Assembly: GCA_027492445.1 (NCBI GenBank)
Contig: JAPUES010000091.1
Coordinates: 1 to 20,349 of the forward strand
Source: Sporomusaceae bacterium
GTDB lineage: Bacteria; Bacillota; Negativicutes; DSM-13327
Length of the DNA: 20,349 nt
Reading direction: 5' to 3'
Under the pieces are notes generated by a model, which did not search any database, was not told where the DNA came from, and saw only the letters and a list, made by a program, of their open reading frames with translations. Below, one piece after another: positions 6,799 to 15,472 of this stretch (position 1 is the first letter of the stretch; every line of letters begins with the position of its first letter). Both the position numbers and the translations under genes were made by a program.

Positions 6799-7752
6799 GT
6801 GGATAACCATAAAGAAACGTCAATTGTTACCGTAACACTCAATCCAGCGATTGATCGCACCTTACACCTGCCAGGTTTTTCTCTAGGGCAAGTCAATCGC
6901 GTCATGAGTGAACGTACGGATCCCGGCGGCAAAGGAATTAATGTGGCCAAGGTCATCAAAGCTCTCAATCATCCTGTGATAGTCACTGGCCTATTAGGGA
7001 ATAAGAATGCACAATTATTCCAAGATTATTTTAAACAAGAAGAAATTCACAATCACTTTGTGGAAACCTTAGGGCAAAATCGCGTCAATATAAAAATTGT
7101 GGATACGAGCAGCGATATTGTTAGCGAATTAAATTTCCCTGGTATTACGCCCACCTTAACGGATCTTGATCACTTACAGGCGACACTAGGAAATCTTGCT
7201 CGCACACATAAATGGTTTGTATTATCAGGTAGTTTGCCACCAACCGCACCAACGGATATTTATGCCAAATTCATTACCATGCTACATGAATACAATTGTA
7301 ATGTCATCTTAGATACGAGTGGCCCGGCCCTTGCTGCTGGCATTAGCGCCCGCCCCTTTGCTGTTAAGCCCAATTTACCCGAACTGAGTCAATTGATGAA
7401 CTCTCCTATGGAAGGGGATGAAGAAATCCTCAAAGCAGTAAAAAAGCTACTTAGTCAAGGAATTGTTAAAGTGGCCATTTCCCTTGGCGAGAAAGGGTCC
7501 TTAGTCGCTGACCGAGAGCATATCTTAAGAGTCAGGGCTCCCATTGTACCTGTAAGCAGCACTGTAGGAGCTGGGGATGCCTTTGTTGCTGGTTTCAGCG
7601 TAGGGCAAGCCCGCAATCTTTCCTTAGCTGACAGCATTCGCTTAGCCTCGGCAGCAGCCGGCGCTGCCGTAGCATTGCCTGGTACACAAGCTGGTTCTCT
7701 AACGGAAGTTAATAAACTGATTCCCAAAGTACAAATAAGTGAGTGGAGGTAG
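6799..7752 (+). CDS. fruK: 1-phosphofructokinase
   Basis: 317 residues of the PfkB (ribokinase) family. It phosphorylates fructose 1-phosphate, made by the fructose PTS, to fructose 1,6-bisphosphate using ATP. Visible motifs: TLNPAIDRTLHL (13-24), the sugar-binding DPGGKGINVA (41-50), GLLG (64-67), SGSLPP (143-148), and the anion hole with catalytic base VGAGDAFVAGF (256-266, Asp260). The FruK-typical NIKIVD and SELNFPG are present, which separate it from ribokinase and from 6-phosphofructokinase. Start is GTG at 6799 with AAAGGAG 9 nt upstream; there is no ATG nearby in frame. It lies 21 nt after fruR and 6 nt before the EIIA gene, and the EIIA ribosome-binding site is inside its last codons. 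Confidence 0.95.
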   Translation: MDNHKETSIVTVTLNPAIDRTLHLPGFSLGQVNRVMSERTDPGGKGINVAKVIKALNHPVIVTGLLGNKNAQLFQDYFKQEEIHNHFVETLGQNRVNIKIVDTSSDIVSELNFPGITPTLTDLDHLQATLGNLARTHKWFVLSGSLPPTAPTDIYAKFITMLHEYNCNVILDTSGPALAAGISARPFAVKPNLPELSQLMNSPMEGDEEILKAVKKLLSQGIVKVAISLGEKGSLVADREHILRVRAPIVPVSSTVGAGDAFVAGFSVGQARNLSLADSIRLASAAAGAAVALPGTQAGSLTEVNKLIPKVQISEWR

Positions 7753-7758
7753 TTACTA

Positions 7759-8205
7759 ATGAATATCCAAGATTTGTTATCCCCAACTAGAGTACTCTTC
7801 AACCTTAAAGCCAATAACAAACATGAGGTTATTAATGAACTAATCGACGTTCTAGATGCTGACGGCAAATTGTCTAACAAAGAGCAGTATACGGCCGCTG
7901 TCCTACTGCGAGAAATGGAATTTTCTACAGGAATTGGTATGGGTATTGCTATTCCCCATGCAAAAGACGCTAGCGTCAAAGAAGCTGCTTTAACATTAGG
8001 CTTATCCCACAAGGGTGTCGATTACGAATCCCTCGATGGTACTCCTGCTCATATCTTCTTTTTGATTGCCGTTCCCGCCGACTCGAATGATATCCATCTT
8101 AAAGTATTATCTTATATTTCTCGCAAGCTTATGCACCAAGAAGTACGCGATCGTTTGCTTGCCGCAACGACCTATGAAGATATTTTAGCAGCATTTAAAG
8201 ATTAA
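7759..8205 (+). CDS. fructose PTS EIIA component (stand-alone)
   Basis: 148 residues, a single PTS EIIA type-2 (fructose/mannitol) domain. It accepts a phosphate from HPr and passes it to the EIIB domain encoded next door. The phosphorylated histidine is His67 in GIGMGIAIPHAK (58-69). The motif FLIAVPADSNDIHLKVLSYISRKL, found in this family in similar form, lies near the C-terminal half. ATG with GGAGG overlapping the end of fruK. In B. subtilis FruA carries EIIA, B and C in one polypeptide, and in enterobacteria EIIA is fused to an FPr domain; here EIIA is separate and has no HPr-like domain, so general HPr must supply the phosphate. Another nitrogen-type EIIA (PtsN) is unlikely given the operon. 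Confidence 0.92.
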   Translation: MNIQDLLSPTRVLFNLKANNKHEVINELIDVLDADGKLSNKEQYTAAVLLREMEFSTGIGMGIAIPHAKDASVKEAALTLGLSHKGVDYESLDGTPAHIFFLIAVPADSNDIHLKVLSYISRKLMHQEVRDRLLAATTYEDILAAFKD

Positions 8206-8223
8206 AATAGGGAGGCTATTATT

Positions 8224-9594
8224 ATGAAATTATTAGCAATTACATCCTGTCCCACTGGAATTGCCCACACGTATATGGCTGCAGAATCCTTACAAATGGC
8301 AGCTAAAGCAATGGGTATTGAAATGAAGGTGGAAACTCGCGGTTCCGTCGGTGTGGAAAATGAAATCACCCTCCAGGACATCAACGAAGCCCATGCCATT
8401 ATCATTGCCGCTGGCACCAATGTTGATAGAGAAAAATTTCACAGCCTGACAATCATCGACGCTTCCGTACAAGATGCTATTAAAAATCCGAAAGGTCTTA
8501 TCGAACAAGCTGTTAGCACTAAGAAAAGCCCAACAGTAGCTACGAGCACTGTCACACCAACCGTCCCTGGAAAAACTGGAGCTTACAAGCATTTGATGAC
8601 CGGTGTTTCCTATCTTATTCCCTTAGTCGCAGCGGGCGGTTTGATTATCGCTTTATCCTTTATCTTCGGCATTGAAGCTTTTAAAGAGAAAGGCACCTTG
8701 GCGGCAGCTCTCATGGATATCGGCGGCGGCGCGGCCTTTGCCCTTATGATCCCAATCCTTGCAGGTTTCATTGCTCATTCCATTGCCGATCGTCCCGGTC
8801 TGGTGCCTGGCCTTGTTGGCGGAATGCTCGCTTCTCAAATAGGTTCTGGCTTCCTAGGCGGCATTATTGCTGGTTTCCTTGCTGGTTATATTGCTCTATG
8901 GTTAAAAAACAATATTAAACTGCCAAAAACATTAGAGGGCTTAAAGCCCGTGCTTATTATCCCGTTCTTTTCTACTTTGCTTATTGGTATTTTAATGATT
9001 TATGTAATTGGAACTCCTGTAAAAGCCATTATGGATATTATGACCGAAGCCTTAAAAGGTATGTCCTCGGCAAATGCTGGCTTTTTAGGACTGATTCTTG
9101 GTGCTATGATGGCCTTTGATATGGGCGGACCAATTAACAAAGCAGCCTATACCTTTGGCGTTGGGCTCCTAGGTAGCAATGTCTTTGAACCAATGGCCGC
9201 TATTATGGCAGCTGGCATGACCCCACCTCTTGGTCTAGCCCTTGCTACTTATATTGCTAAGAAAAAGTTTACTCCGGAAGAACAAGAATCTGGCAAAGCA
9301 GCTGGCGTAATGGGTTTTTCCTTTATCACAGAAGGCGCTATCCCCTTTGCTGCCGCTGATCCAATGCGCGTTATCCCTTCTATCATGGTCGGTTCTGCTG
9401 TAGCTGGTGCATTATCAATGATCTTTAGTTGCGCTCTTCGCGCACCCCATGGCGGTATTTTTGTACTCCTTATTCCAAATGCGGTAAGCAACCTTGGAAT
9501 GTATATTGTAGCCATTGCTGCCGGCACTATCGTTACAGCCATAATGCTAAGTGTGTTAAAAAAAGAACTACCGTCTACTACAACTTCCCTATAA
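8224..9594 (+). CDS. fruA: fructose-specific PTS EIIBC permease
   Basis: 456 residues. Residues 1-98 form EIIB of the fructose type, with the phosphocysteine Cys9 in TSCPTGIAHTYMAAE. A Ser/Thr/Pro-rich linker (about 99-118) joins it to EIIC (about 120-450), the membrane permease. EIIC has many hydrophobic helices and the family motifs HSIADRPGLVPGLVGG (185-200), FDMGGPINKAAYTF (298-311) and FITEGAIPFAAADP (367-380). It imports fructose as fructose 1-phosphate, the FruK substrate. ATG with AGGGAGG about 8 nt upstream, 18 nt after the EIIA gene. It is the last gene of the operon, closed by the terminator at 9621. Mannose- or 2-O-glycerate-type specificity is possible in this superfamily, but fruK in the operon argues for fructose. 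Confidence 0.93.
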   Translation: MKLLAITSCPTGIAHTYMAAESLQMAAKAMGIEMKVETRGSVGVENEITLQDINEAHAIIIAAGTNVDREKFHSLTIIDASVQDAIKNPKGLIEQAVSTKKSPTVATSTVTPTVPGKTGAYKHLMTGVSYLIPLVAAGGLIIALSFIFGIEAFKEKGTLAAALMDIGGGAAFALMIPILAGFIAHSIADRPGLVPGLVGGMLASQIGSGFLGGIIAGFLAGYIALWLKNNIKLPKTLEGLKPVLIIPFFSTLLIGILMIYVIGTPVKAIMDIMTEALKGMSSANAGFLGLILGAMMAFDMGGPINKAAYTFGVGLLGSNVFEPMAAIMAAGMTPPLGLALATYIAKKKFTPEEQESGKAAGVMGFSFITEGAIPFAAADPMRVIPSIMVGSAVAGALSMIFSCALRAPHGGIFVLLIPNAVSNLGMYIVAIAAGTIVTAIMLSVLKKELPSTTTSL

Positions 9595-9620
9595 CTTTTC
9601 CATCCTCCTCTTCTTATAAA

Positions 9621-9668
9621 AAGAGACAGCCTTGACGGGATTTAATCCACCTGTCAAGGCTGTCTCTT
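9621..9668. terminator. bidirectional intrinsic terminator between fructose and chemosensory operons
   Basis: A perfect 16-bp stem pairs AAGAGACAGCCTTGAC (9621-9636) with GTCAAGGCTGTCTCTT (9653-9668). The loop contains a small GGAT/ATCC sub-hairpin. Read on the minus strand, the stem runs into TTTTTATAAG, a good U-tract ending the response-regulator operon. Read on the plus strand, the tail is CGTTTCTT, weaker, ending the fructose operon. It lies between the convergent stop codons at 9594 and 9684. Confidence 0.9.
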
Positions 9669-9683
9669 CGTTTCTTATGGCAA

Positions 9684-10451
9684 TTAAGCATTTGGTAAAA
9701 ACCGTATTGCCTCAGCTAAGCCAGAAGCAATGGAGCATTCGTTTTCTTTAACCTGCTGCACAAATTGGGCATTTACAGAAACGCTTCTCACCATGCCTTT
9801 TTCCTTTCGAATGGTCTGTACCATGTTATTTATGTTAGGCAATAGGTCTAAAGACATCTTCCCATTTCCAAAATCAAATATAAATTTTGAGTTAAACTTA
9901 AATAGCAGATTATCAATTTCTTGTTGCAACCGTTTTACACTTTCCTTGGTCATCGTTTCGCCGATTCTTACTAATATGTATTTTCCATCTTTATCTTCAA
10001 TAACGTAAGATGGATTTTCTGCTTCCTTAGTGCTACTATCTGCCGCTGCCAGTCTTTCTGCTAATTCTAGCCGCTTACTGTGATCAAGTTCTTTTAAAAG
10101 TACCATATTCACCACAGATAGTACTTTTTCCGTGTTCATAGGTTTTACGATAAAGTGACAGGCACCACAACGAATCGCCTTAACGATAATATCTTTTTGA
10201 TTTTCGCCACTAACAACAATAATTTTCGCAAGAGGAAAATCCACAATAATCTTTTGCATGGCTTCAATTCCATCCATGCCAGGCATGGTTAAGTCCATAG
10301 TGACTAAGTCAGGTAGTCTTTTCTTATATTCTACATAAGCACTTAAACCATTATCTGCTTCGGCGACAACTTCATGTCCAGCACTTTTTAACATGATTTC
10401 CATATTTCTTCTAACAATCCCAGAATCATCTACCACTAATATCCGTGCCAA
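9684..10451 (-). CDS. response regulator: receiver domain plus unassigned C-terminal domain (possibly STAS-like)
   Basis: 255 residues. The CheY-like receiver (1-120) has the acid pair Asp8/Asp9, phosphoacceptor Asp53 (TMDLTMPGMDG), Ser81 and Lys103 (VKPMN), so it looks active. After a charged linker (about 121-150) comes a domain of about 100 residues (YVIEDKDGKYILVRIGETMT to the end) with alternating strands and helices, including FIFDFGNGKMSLDLLP. That pattern resembles a STAS (anti-anti-sigma) fold, but I see no sure signature and no DNA-binding, GGDEF or methylesterase motifs. The start is TTG at 10451 with AGGGGG 8 nt upstream; there is no closer ATG. It lies 21 nt after the cheA stop, so the hybrid kinase is its likely phosphodonor. 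Output is unknown. Confidence 0.85.
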   Translation of the reverse strand: MARILVVDDSGIVRRNMEIMLKSAGHEVVAEADNGLSAYVEYKKRLPDLVTMDLTMPGMDGIEAMQKIIVDFPLAKIIVVSGENQKDIIVKAIRCGACHFIVKPMNTEKVLSVVNMVLLKELDHSKRLELAERLAAADSSTKEAENPSYVIEDKDGKYILVRIGETMTKESVKRLQQEIDNLLFKFNSKFIFDFGNGKMSLDLLPNINNMVQTIRKEKGMVRSVSVNAQFVQQVKENECSIASGLAEAIRFLPNA

Positions 10452-10472
10452 TATAAAATCCCCCTTTCTTTG

Positions 10473-13115
10473 TCAACTTCTTATTCCTTGAAGCATTGCT
10501 GCAACACTTTCTAGCAATATGGTTCTATCTAATTTTTGTTCATAACGATCAAAGCCAGCTCGCAAACCTTTTTCTTTCTGGTCCTCACGCGTCAAAGAAG
10601 TAAGGGCAATCACAGGTAACGCTTTAAGCTTTTCGTGGGAGCGAATGGCTCTTACCAGTTCAATACCATTCATCACTGGCATCTCAATATCACTGACGAC
10701 GATATCCACATGGTTTTTCTCTAGTATCGCAAGGGCCTCCTGCCCATTTTCCGCCATTAATACTTCATAGCCCGCCCACTCTAAATAACCCTTGGCCATT
10801 TTTGCAAAAAAAGGTGTGTCCTCTACTAATAATACGGCTTTTTTCCCTTGCTCCATTGTTGCTTGCCCGATTTTCTTCTGGCTATAATGTTCAGGCGCTG
10901 CTTGTTCAAATAATTCATAAATATTGATTAATACCGCAATCCTACCGTTTAAAATCGTTGAGCCTAACACACCTTTCCCACTAACCCCATTATTGTCCAT
11001 GCGGACACTTGCTGTTATGGTATCAATAATTTCTTCGGCAATAATGCCCATAGGATACTTCACCAGCTTGGGTATTATGATATATAGCCTAGCCCCCTGG
11101 CTTTTGCCTTGGCTAATGGGAAGAAATTTTTCTGGACGTATAATACGGAGGGATTGTCCGCGAAACTGAATATATTCATGATCACCAATGATTTCAATGC
11201 CAGCAGCGTCAATTTCTTCTATTCGAGAAACCATGGCAATATCAAGTCCTAAAATCTCAGGACCTGATGTTTTAAAGAGTAATAGTTGCTGCTTTTCATT
11301 ACGATTTTGGCTAATACTATCTTCTTTTTGAGGAGACTGGAGACGTCCCTCGACAAGATTTATTTTCGCCATCATTCTAATATTTTCCGTATCGAGAATC
11401 ATGGCTATTTTACCATCGCCTAAAACCGTTACCCCCGAGAAACATTGGCAACTTTTTAACCCGTGTGGCACTGGCTTTACTAGTATTTCTTCATAATCAC
11501 AAACTGCATCTACCGCCAGGCCAAACAATTGATTACTGCCCTTAATAATTAAGATTCGAAAGGTCCGCTGTGTATCGGAAAAATAGGACTGGGCACTTTC
11601 TCTTCCCTGGGATACGTCTAGAATATCAGATAACCGAACAACGGGTAGTAAACGACCATTCATACGTAAAACAGGATATTCATGAACAAACTCAATTGTT
11701 TGATTATTCTTTTCTTCCGGCTGAATTAGTACACAGCCCCCTAAATTGGCCTGGGGTACCGCAAAACACTCTTCATTACTTTTAACGATAATAGAAGACA
11801 TAATGGCAAGGGTCAATGGCAATAAAAGTCTAACGGTAGTTCCAACACCTAACTCCGATAGAATTTTAATTTTTCCCCCAATTTTTTCAATATTAGTTTT
11901 TACAACATCCATGCCCACACCACGACCAGAGATATCTGTAACTTTTTCTGCCGTGGAAAAACCAGGACGGAAAATGAAGGCAAAGATATCTTGCTCATTC
12001 ATGGCTTGGAGCTGTGATTCATTGGCAAACCCTTTTTCAATTATTTTTTTCTTGATTTTTTCTATATTAAGGCCTCTACCATCATCCTTAATTTCAATAA
12101 TAACCTTGCCCGCTTCTTGATATGCCTCTAAGGAAAGAGTACCTGTAAAGGACTTATTGGCATTTTCTCTTGTTACTGTGTCTTCGATGCCATGATCCAT
12201 GGCATTTCTTACGATATGAGTTAAGGGATCTACAAGGGCTTCAATAATTGATTTATCTAGTTCAACATTTGTACCCCTAAGTACCAGTTCTACTTCCTTT
12301 TCCATCGTCCTTGATAGTTCTCTTACAATGCGTGGAAACTTATTAAAAACATAGGCTATCGGCTGCATGCGAGCTTTCATAACTTTTTCCTGGAGAAGGG
12401 TTGTCGTACTATTAATTTTTTGTGCTATTATTTCTAGTTCATTGTTTGTGCCATGGCTTTTTTCTACAATTCGTAGCAGCTGATTTCTGCCTAACACCAT
12501 CTCACTAGCAATGGTTAATAAATCATTGAGCAAGCTAACACTTACCTTAATGCTATCTTCAAGGATTTTTGCGGGCCTACTTTCTTGTTGTTTGGGTTTT
12601 TCTACAGGAATTTTATTTATCGTCACCTGGCTTGCCTCATCCTCTAGCGAGGCAGCAAGGACAGGCTGTTCTTCCTCAAATAAGCTATTGAGCATTTCCC
12701 AAGCATCTTCAGCAGAACTTGCTTGCTCTTGAGCTTTTCCCTCGGATATAAAAGACTTGATATAGCTTACATGATCTTCAATTCTTACCTCTTCACTCGT
12801 AGAAGGATGATTTACCATCTGCTCTAATACATCGGTTGCTCCTAGTAAGGCATCCACAATATCAGAAGAAATCTTATCGGCCTTTTCGCGTAGTTCTCCT
12901 AATAAATTTTCCATGGAATGAGATAATTGGACCACTTTTTTTAAATCAAAGTAACCCGCAGTTCCCTTTATACTATGAATGGCCCTAAATACACTATTGA
13001 GGGTTTCTGCATCATAGTCTCCTTGTTCCATATTGAGCAGGCCTTTTTCGGCCTGCTCAATGTGGGTGCGAGCTTCTTCGATAAAATCTGTTAACGGCAC
13101 TTTATCTTGGAGCAT
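10473..13115 (-). CDS. cheA: hybrid CheA histidine kinase with two CheW-like modules and a receiver domain
   Basis: 880 residues, longer than the roughly 650-700 of classical CheA. In order: HPt (1-105, phosphorylated His47 in AIHSIKGTAG); a linker (about 110-190) with no recognisable P2 domain; dimerisation P3 (about 190-255); ATPase P4 (about 260-435) with N-box LVDPLTHIVRNAMDHGIE (Asn304), G1 DDGRGLN (344-350) and G2 GRGVGMD (397-403); a CheW-like P5 (about 436-585); a second, more divergent CheW-like region (about 606-740); and a C-terminal receiver (758-878) with Glu765/Asp766, phosphoacceptor Asp809, Thr839 and Lys861. ATG at 13115 has GGGAG upstream. It lies 32 nt after the MCP gene and 21 nt before the response regulator. 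The extra CheW-like region may stand in for a separate CheW. Confidence 0.93.
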   Translation of the reverse strand: MLQDKVPLTDFIEEARTHIEQAEKGLLNMEQGDYDAETLNSVFRAIHSIKGTAGYFDLKKVVQLSHSMENLLGELREKADKISSDIVDALLGATDVLEQMVNHPSTSEEVRIEDHVSYIKSFISEGKAQEQASSAEDAWEMLNSLFEEEQPVLAASLEDEASQVTINKIPVEKPKQQESRPAKILEDSIKVSVSLLNDLLTIASEMVLGRNQLLRIVEKSHGTNNELEIIAQKINSTTTLLQEKVMKARMQPIAYVFNKFPRIVRELSRTMEKEVELVLRGTNVELDKSIIEALVDPLTHIVRNAMDHGIEDTVTRENANKSFTGTLSLEAYQEAGKVIIEIKDDGRGLNIEKIKKKIIEKGFANESQLQAMNEQDIFAFIFRPGFSTAEKVTDISGRGVGMDVVKTNIEKIGGKIKILSELGVGTTVRLLLPLTLAIMSSIIVKSNEECFAVPQANLGGCVLIQPEEKNNQTIEFVHEYPVLRMNGRLLPVVRLSDILDVSQGRESAQSYFSDTQRTFRILIIKGSNQLFGLAVDAVCDYEEILVKPVPHGLKSCQCFSGVTVLGDGKIAMILDTENIRMMAKINLVEGRLQSPQKEDSISQNRNEKQQLLLFKTSGPEILGLDIAMVSRIEEIDAAGIEIIGDHEYIQFRGQSLRIIRPEKFLPISQGKSQGARLYIIIPKLVKYPMGIIAEEIIDTITASVRMDNNGVSGKGVLGSTILNGRIAVLINIYELFEQAAPEHYSQKKIGQATMEQGKKAVLLVEDTPFFAKMAKGYLEWAGYEVLMAENGQEALAILEKNHVDIVVSDIEMPVMNGIELVRAIRSHEKLKALPVIALTSLTREDQKEKGLRAGFDRYEQKLDRTILLESVAAMLQGIRS

Positions 13116-13147
13116 TTTTCATCTTCTCCCGCATACGAATTATGTAG

Positions 13148-15412
13148 TTATTGAATTTTGAATCGTTCAACTAAAACACTTAGTTTATTAGCAGTTTCTA
13201 ATAATTCACTCGCTGCACAACTAGTATCAACAGCCCTGATTGCTGTATCGGCTGAAGCAAGTTCTATTTCTTGCACACTACTTGAAATATCCGCGCCACC
13301 CTTGGCGATTTCTTCTGCTGCACAGGCAATATGTTCCATACCCTGTGCCACTTTTTCTGTATTTTCCGCCACTTCTGATGACTTCTGGGAAATCTTTTGC
13401 GCGGCCTCTACAACCTCTCTTACCCTATTTGATGCCTCTACTGCATTCTTTGCGGCCTGCCCCGTGTTATCGGCAATATCGCCGATTTCTTTGCTAATCA
13501 ACTCCACCTGCTTGGAAGCTACAGCCATCGCCTGAGAAATTCCCCCTACACTCTTAGACTGTTCTGTAACAGAGGACGCAATGGTATTGGTAATTGCCGT
13601 TGTTTCTATAATAACTTCTGTGATTTTCCCCATGGCCTGCACAGCATCTACCATATCCATCTGCATATTTTCAATTTGTTGGCTGATTTGCCCTGTAGCC
13701 TCACTAGTACGCTTAGCAAGTTCCTTGACTTCCGCCGCTACCACTGCAAAACCTTTACCAGCTTCGCCAGCACTTGCCGCTTCAATGGTAGCATTTAAGG
13801 CTAACATATTCGTCCGCTCCGCAATATTACTAATAATGTTAACAATTTTACCTATTTCTTTAGATGAACCATTAAGTTTTTTTATAATTCCATTTGTTTC
13901 TTGTGATTGATTTTCAGCCTCAACAGTAATATTTATGGATCGTTTACAATTTTGATCCACTTTATTGATGGATTCATTAATTTCTTTTACGGCACCAGCC
14001 GCACTAGATACGGAGCCTGATACATCATATGCCGAACTTGCAACCCTTGTAATACTTGCTGATATTTCTTCAATGGCCGCACTAACTTGTCTCACCTCAT
14101 GAGAAGTCTGCTCAGCTGCCAAGAAAGAAGCTTTCGCAACCGTTGACACTTCTTCTGTTGCTAAAGCAATATCACCAACATTTTCACTGATTACCCCAAT
14201 ATCCTGGGCTGTATTTGCAATGGTCCCAGCAATTTCCTCCGCCGTAGCACTTACCGAACAAGTCTTTGCACTCATTTCCTGGCTATTGGCAGCAAGAGTT
14301 GTCGCGATATCAATTAATTTTCCTGATCCATTTTGCAAATCTCCAGTAGAAGCATAAATATCCTTAATCATGCCACTAATTTGCAAAATGGAATTATTTA
14401 CCGACTGAGTTAATGTTCCAATTTCATCTTGGGCATTGATAGAATTAACACTGCCTCGTTGGGTTAAATCCCCGAGTTCCACTTTTTTCATTAATTGTTG
14501 CAATCCCTCAACAGGACGGCTAACAACAGCAGCCATAAACCAAGAAAGAGCAATAATCAAGAACAATGCCATAATCGGGAGAATCTTTAAGACGGCAAGT
14601 TCGCTATATATAATGGCCTCTGGCAAGACAAAGACAAATACCCAGCCCGTACTAGGAACCTTCCGAAAGGCCATAATTACATCCTGATTGTTAATGGTAT
14701 AGGCTTTACATCCATACTCACTTGCTAAAATATCTGATATAGCATTTTTATATTTGTCATTTTCCAACAAATTTTGCCCTAATAGCTTTTCATCAGGATG
14801 GGACAATACATTGCCTTTTCCATCTATCATAAGTGCATACCCATCGCCTCGGACTTTAGCTTCTTTAAATTTATCCGTCATAACCGTTAGTAAAATATCT
14901 TCTGCTAATACGCCTTGCACTTTCCCTTGTGTGTTTTTCAAAGGAATAGCAGCTGTCACAATATATTTTTTTGTCATTTCATCAATATAGGGTTCTGTAA
15001 AAATGAGGCCATTTTTTTGAACTGCTTGCTTATACCAAGGCCGGTCCATAGGTTTAAAGTCAGCAGGCGGAACCCAATCCGTTCCATCCATAAATGAACC
15101 ATCGGCAAGACCAATATAAAGATCTATTAGCTCTGCATCTTTTTCATAAAACTTTAAATAAGGTTTATAGGTTGACGGATTTTTCCCCGAATCCCTTAGA
15201 GCAAATTCCATGGTTGTAATTAATTTGGCCTTAGAATCTGACCAAAGTTCAATTTGATTGACATAGGATTTTACCAAGCCATTCATTTCAACGGTAACAT
15301 TTCGTCCCGTCTGTTCCTTGAGCCAGTAATAGCCAACCACTGTTGCTAAAATAATAAGCAGGAATGTTATTGTACTAAAAAATGCAAAAAACTTTGTTCG
15401 CAGCTTCACCAA
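13148..15412 (-). CDS. methyl-accepting chemotaxis protein with dCache sensor
   Basis: 754 residues. TM1 is about 8-30, the periplasmic/extracellular dCache_1 domain about 35-270, TM2 about 272-297, HAMP about 298-352, then a long coiled-coil signalling domain to the C-terminus. Its hairpin tip (about 530-565) reads ERTNMLALNATIEAAS and GEAGKGFAVVAAEVKELA, which binds CheA/CheW. The distal pocket shows DRPWYKQA (123-130), EPYID (140-144) and Asp172, close to the published amino-acid-binding dCache motif, so an amino acid or related amine is a plausible ligand (inference). No C-terminal CheR-docking pentapeptide is seen; it ends ERFKIQ. Start is TTG at 15412 or GTG at 15409; AGGAGG lies 6 or 9 nt upstream. 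First gene of the MCP-cheA-regulator unit. Confidence 0.94.
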   Translation of the reverse strand: MVKLRTKFFAFFSTITFLLIILATVVGYYWLKEQTGRNVTVEMNGLVKSYVNQIELWSDSKAKLITTMEFALRDSGKNPSTYKPYLKFYEKDAELIDLYIGLADGSFMDGTDWVPPADFKPMDRPWYKQAVQKNGLIFTEPYIDEMTKKYIVTAAIPLKNTQGKVQGVLAEDILLTVMTDKFKEAKVRGDGYALMIDGKGNVLSHPDEKLLGQNLLENDKYKNAISDILASEYGCKAYTINNQDVIMAFRKVPSTGWVFVFVLPEAIIYSELAVLKILPIMALFLIIALSWFMAAVVSRPVEGLQQLMKKVELGDLTQRGSVNSINAQDEIGTLTQSVNNSILQISGMIKDIYASTGDLQNGSGKLIDIATTLAANSQEMSAKTCSVSATAEEIAGTIANTAQDIGVISENVGDIALATEEVSTVAKASFLAAEQTSHEVRQVSAAIEEISASITRVASSAYDVSGSVSSAAGAVKEINESINKVDQNCKRSINITVEAENQSQETNGIIKKLNGSSKEIGKIVNIISNIAERTNMLALNATIEAASAGEAGKGFAVVAAEVKELAKRTSEATGQISQQIENMQMDMVDAVQAMGKITEVIIETTAITNTIASSVTEQSKSVGGISQAMAVASKQVELISKEIGDIADNTGQAAKNAVEASNRVREVVEAAQKISQKSSEVAENTEKVAQGMEHIACAAEEIAKGGADISSSVQEIELASADTAIRAVDTSCAASELLETANKLSVLVERFKIQ

Positions 15413-15446
15413 AAATCCCCTCCTGTCATTTATTTTTTTATATTCC

Positions 15447-15472
15447 TTGTAATCCTATCTGAACGATTACAA
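15447..15472. promoter_or_regulatory. 26-bp inverted repeat upstream of the MCP-cheA operon
   Basis: TTGTAATC and GATTACAA are perfect 8-bp arms separated by 10 bp, ending 35 bp before the MCP start. The geometry suits a dimeric regulator, or a leader hairpin if it is transcribed. A weak -35/-10 pair (TTGTAA, 18 bp, TAATAT on the minus strand, about 15479-15508) lies just upstream. I see no sigma-D/sigma-28 (flagellar) promoter here. Confidence 0.4.

Noticed and set aside
7455..8012. 185-residue open frame on the minus strand across fruK and the EIIA gene
   Set aside because: It lies antisense to two certain genes, resembles no family, and has no start signals.
13158..13535. 125-residue open frame on the plus strand opposite the MCP C-terminus, and a similar one at 13581-13910
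   Set aside because: Both mirror the Ala/Ser-rich, stop-poor coding of the MCP on the other strand; no ribosome-binding site or recognisable protein.
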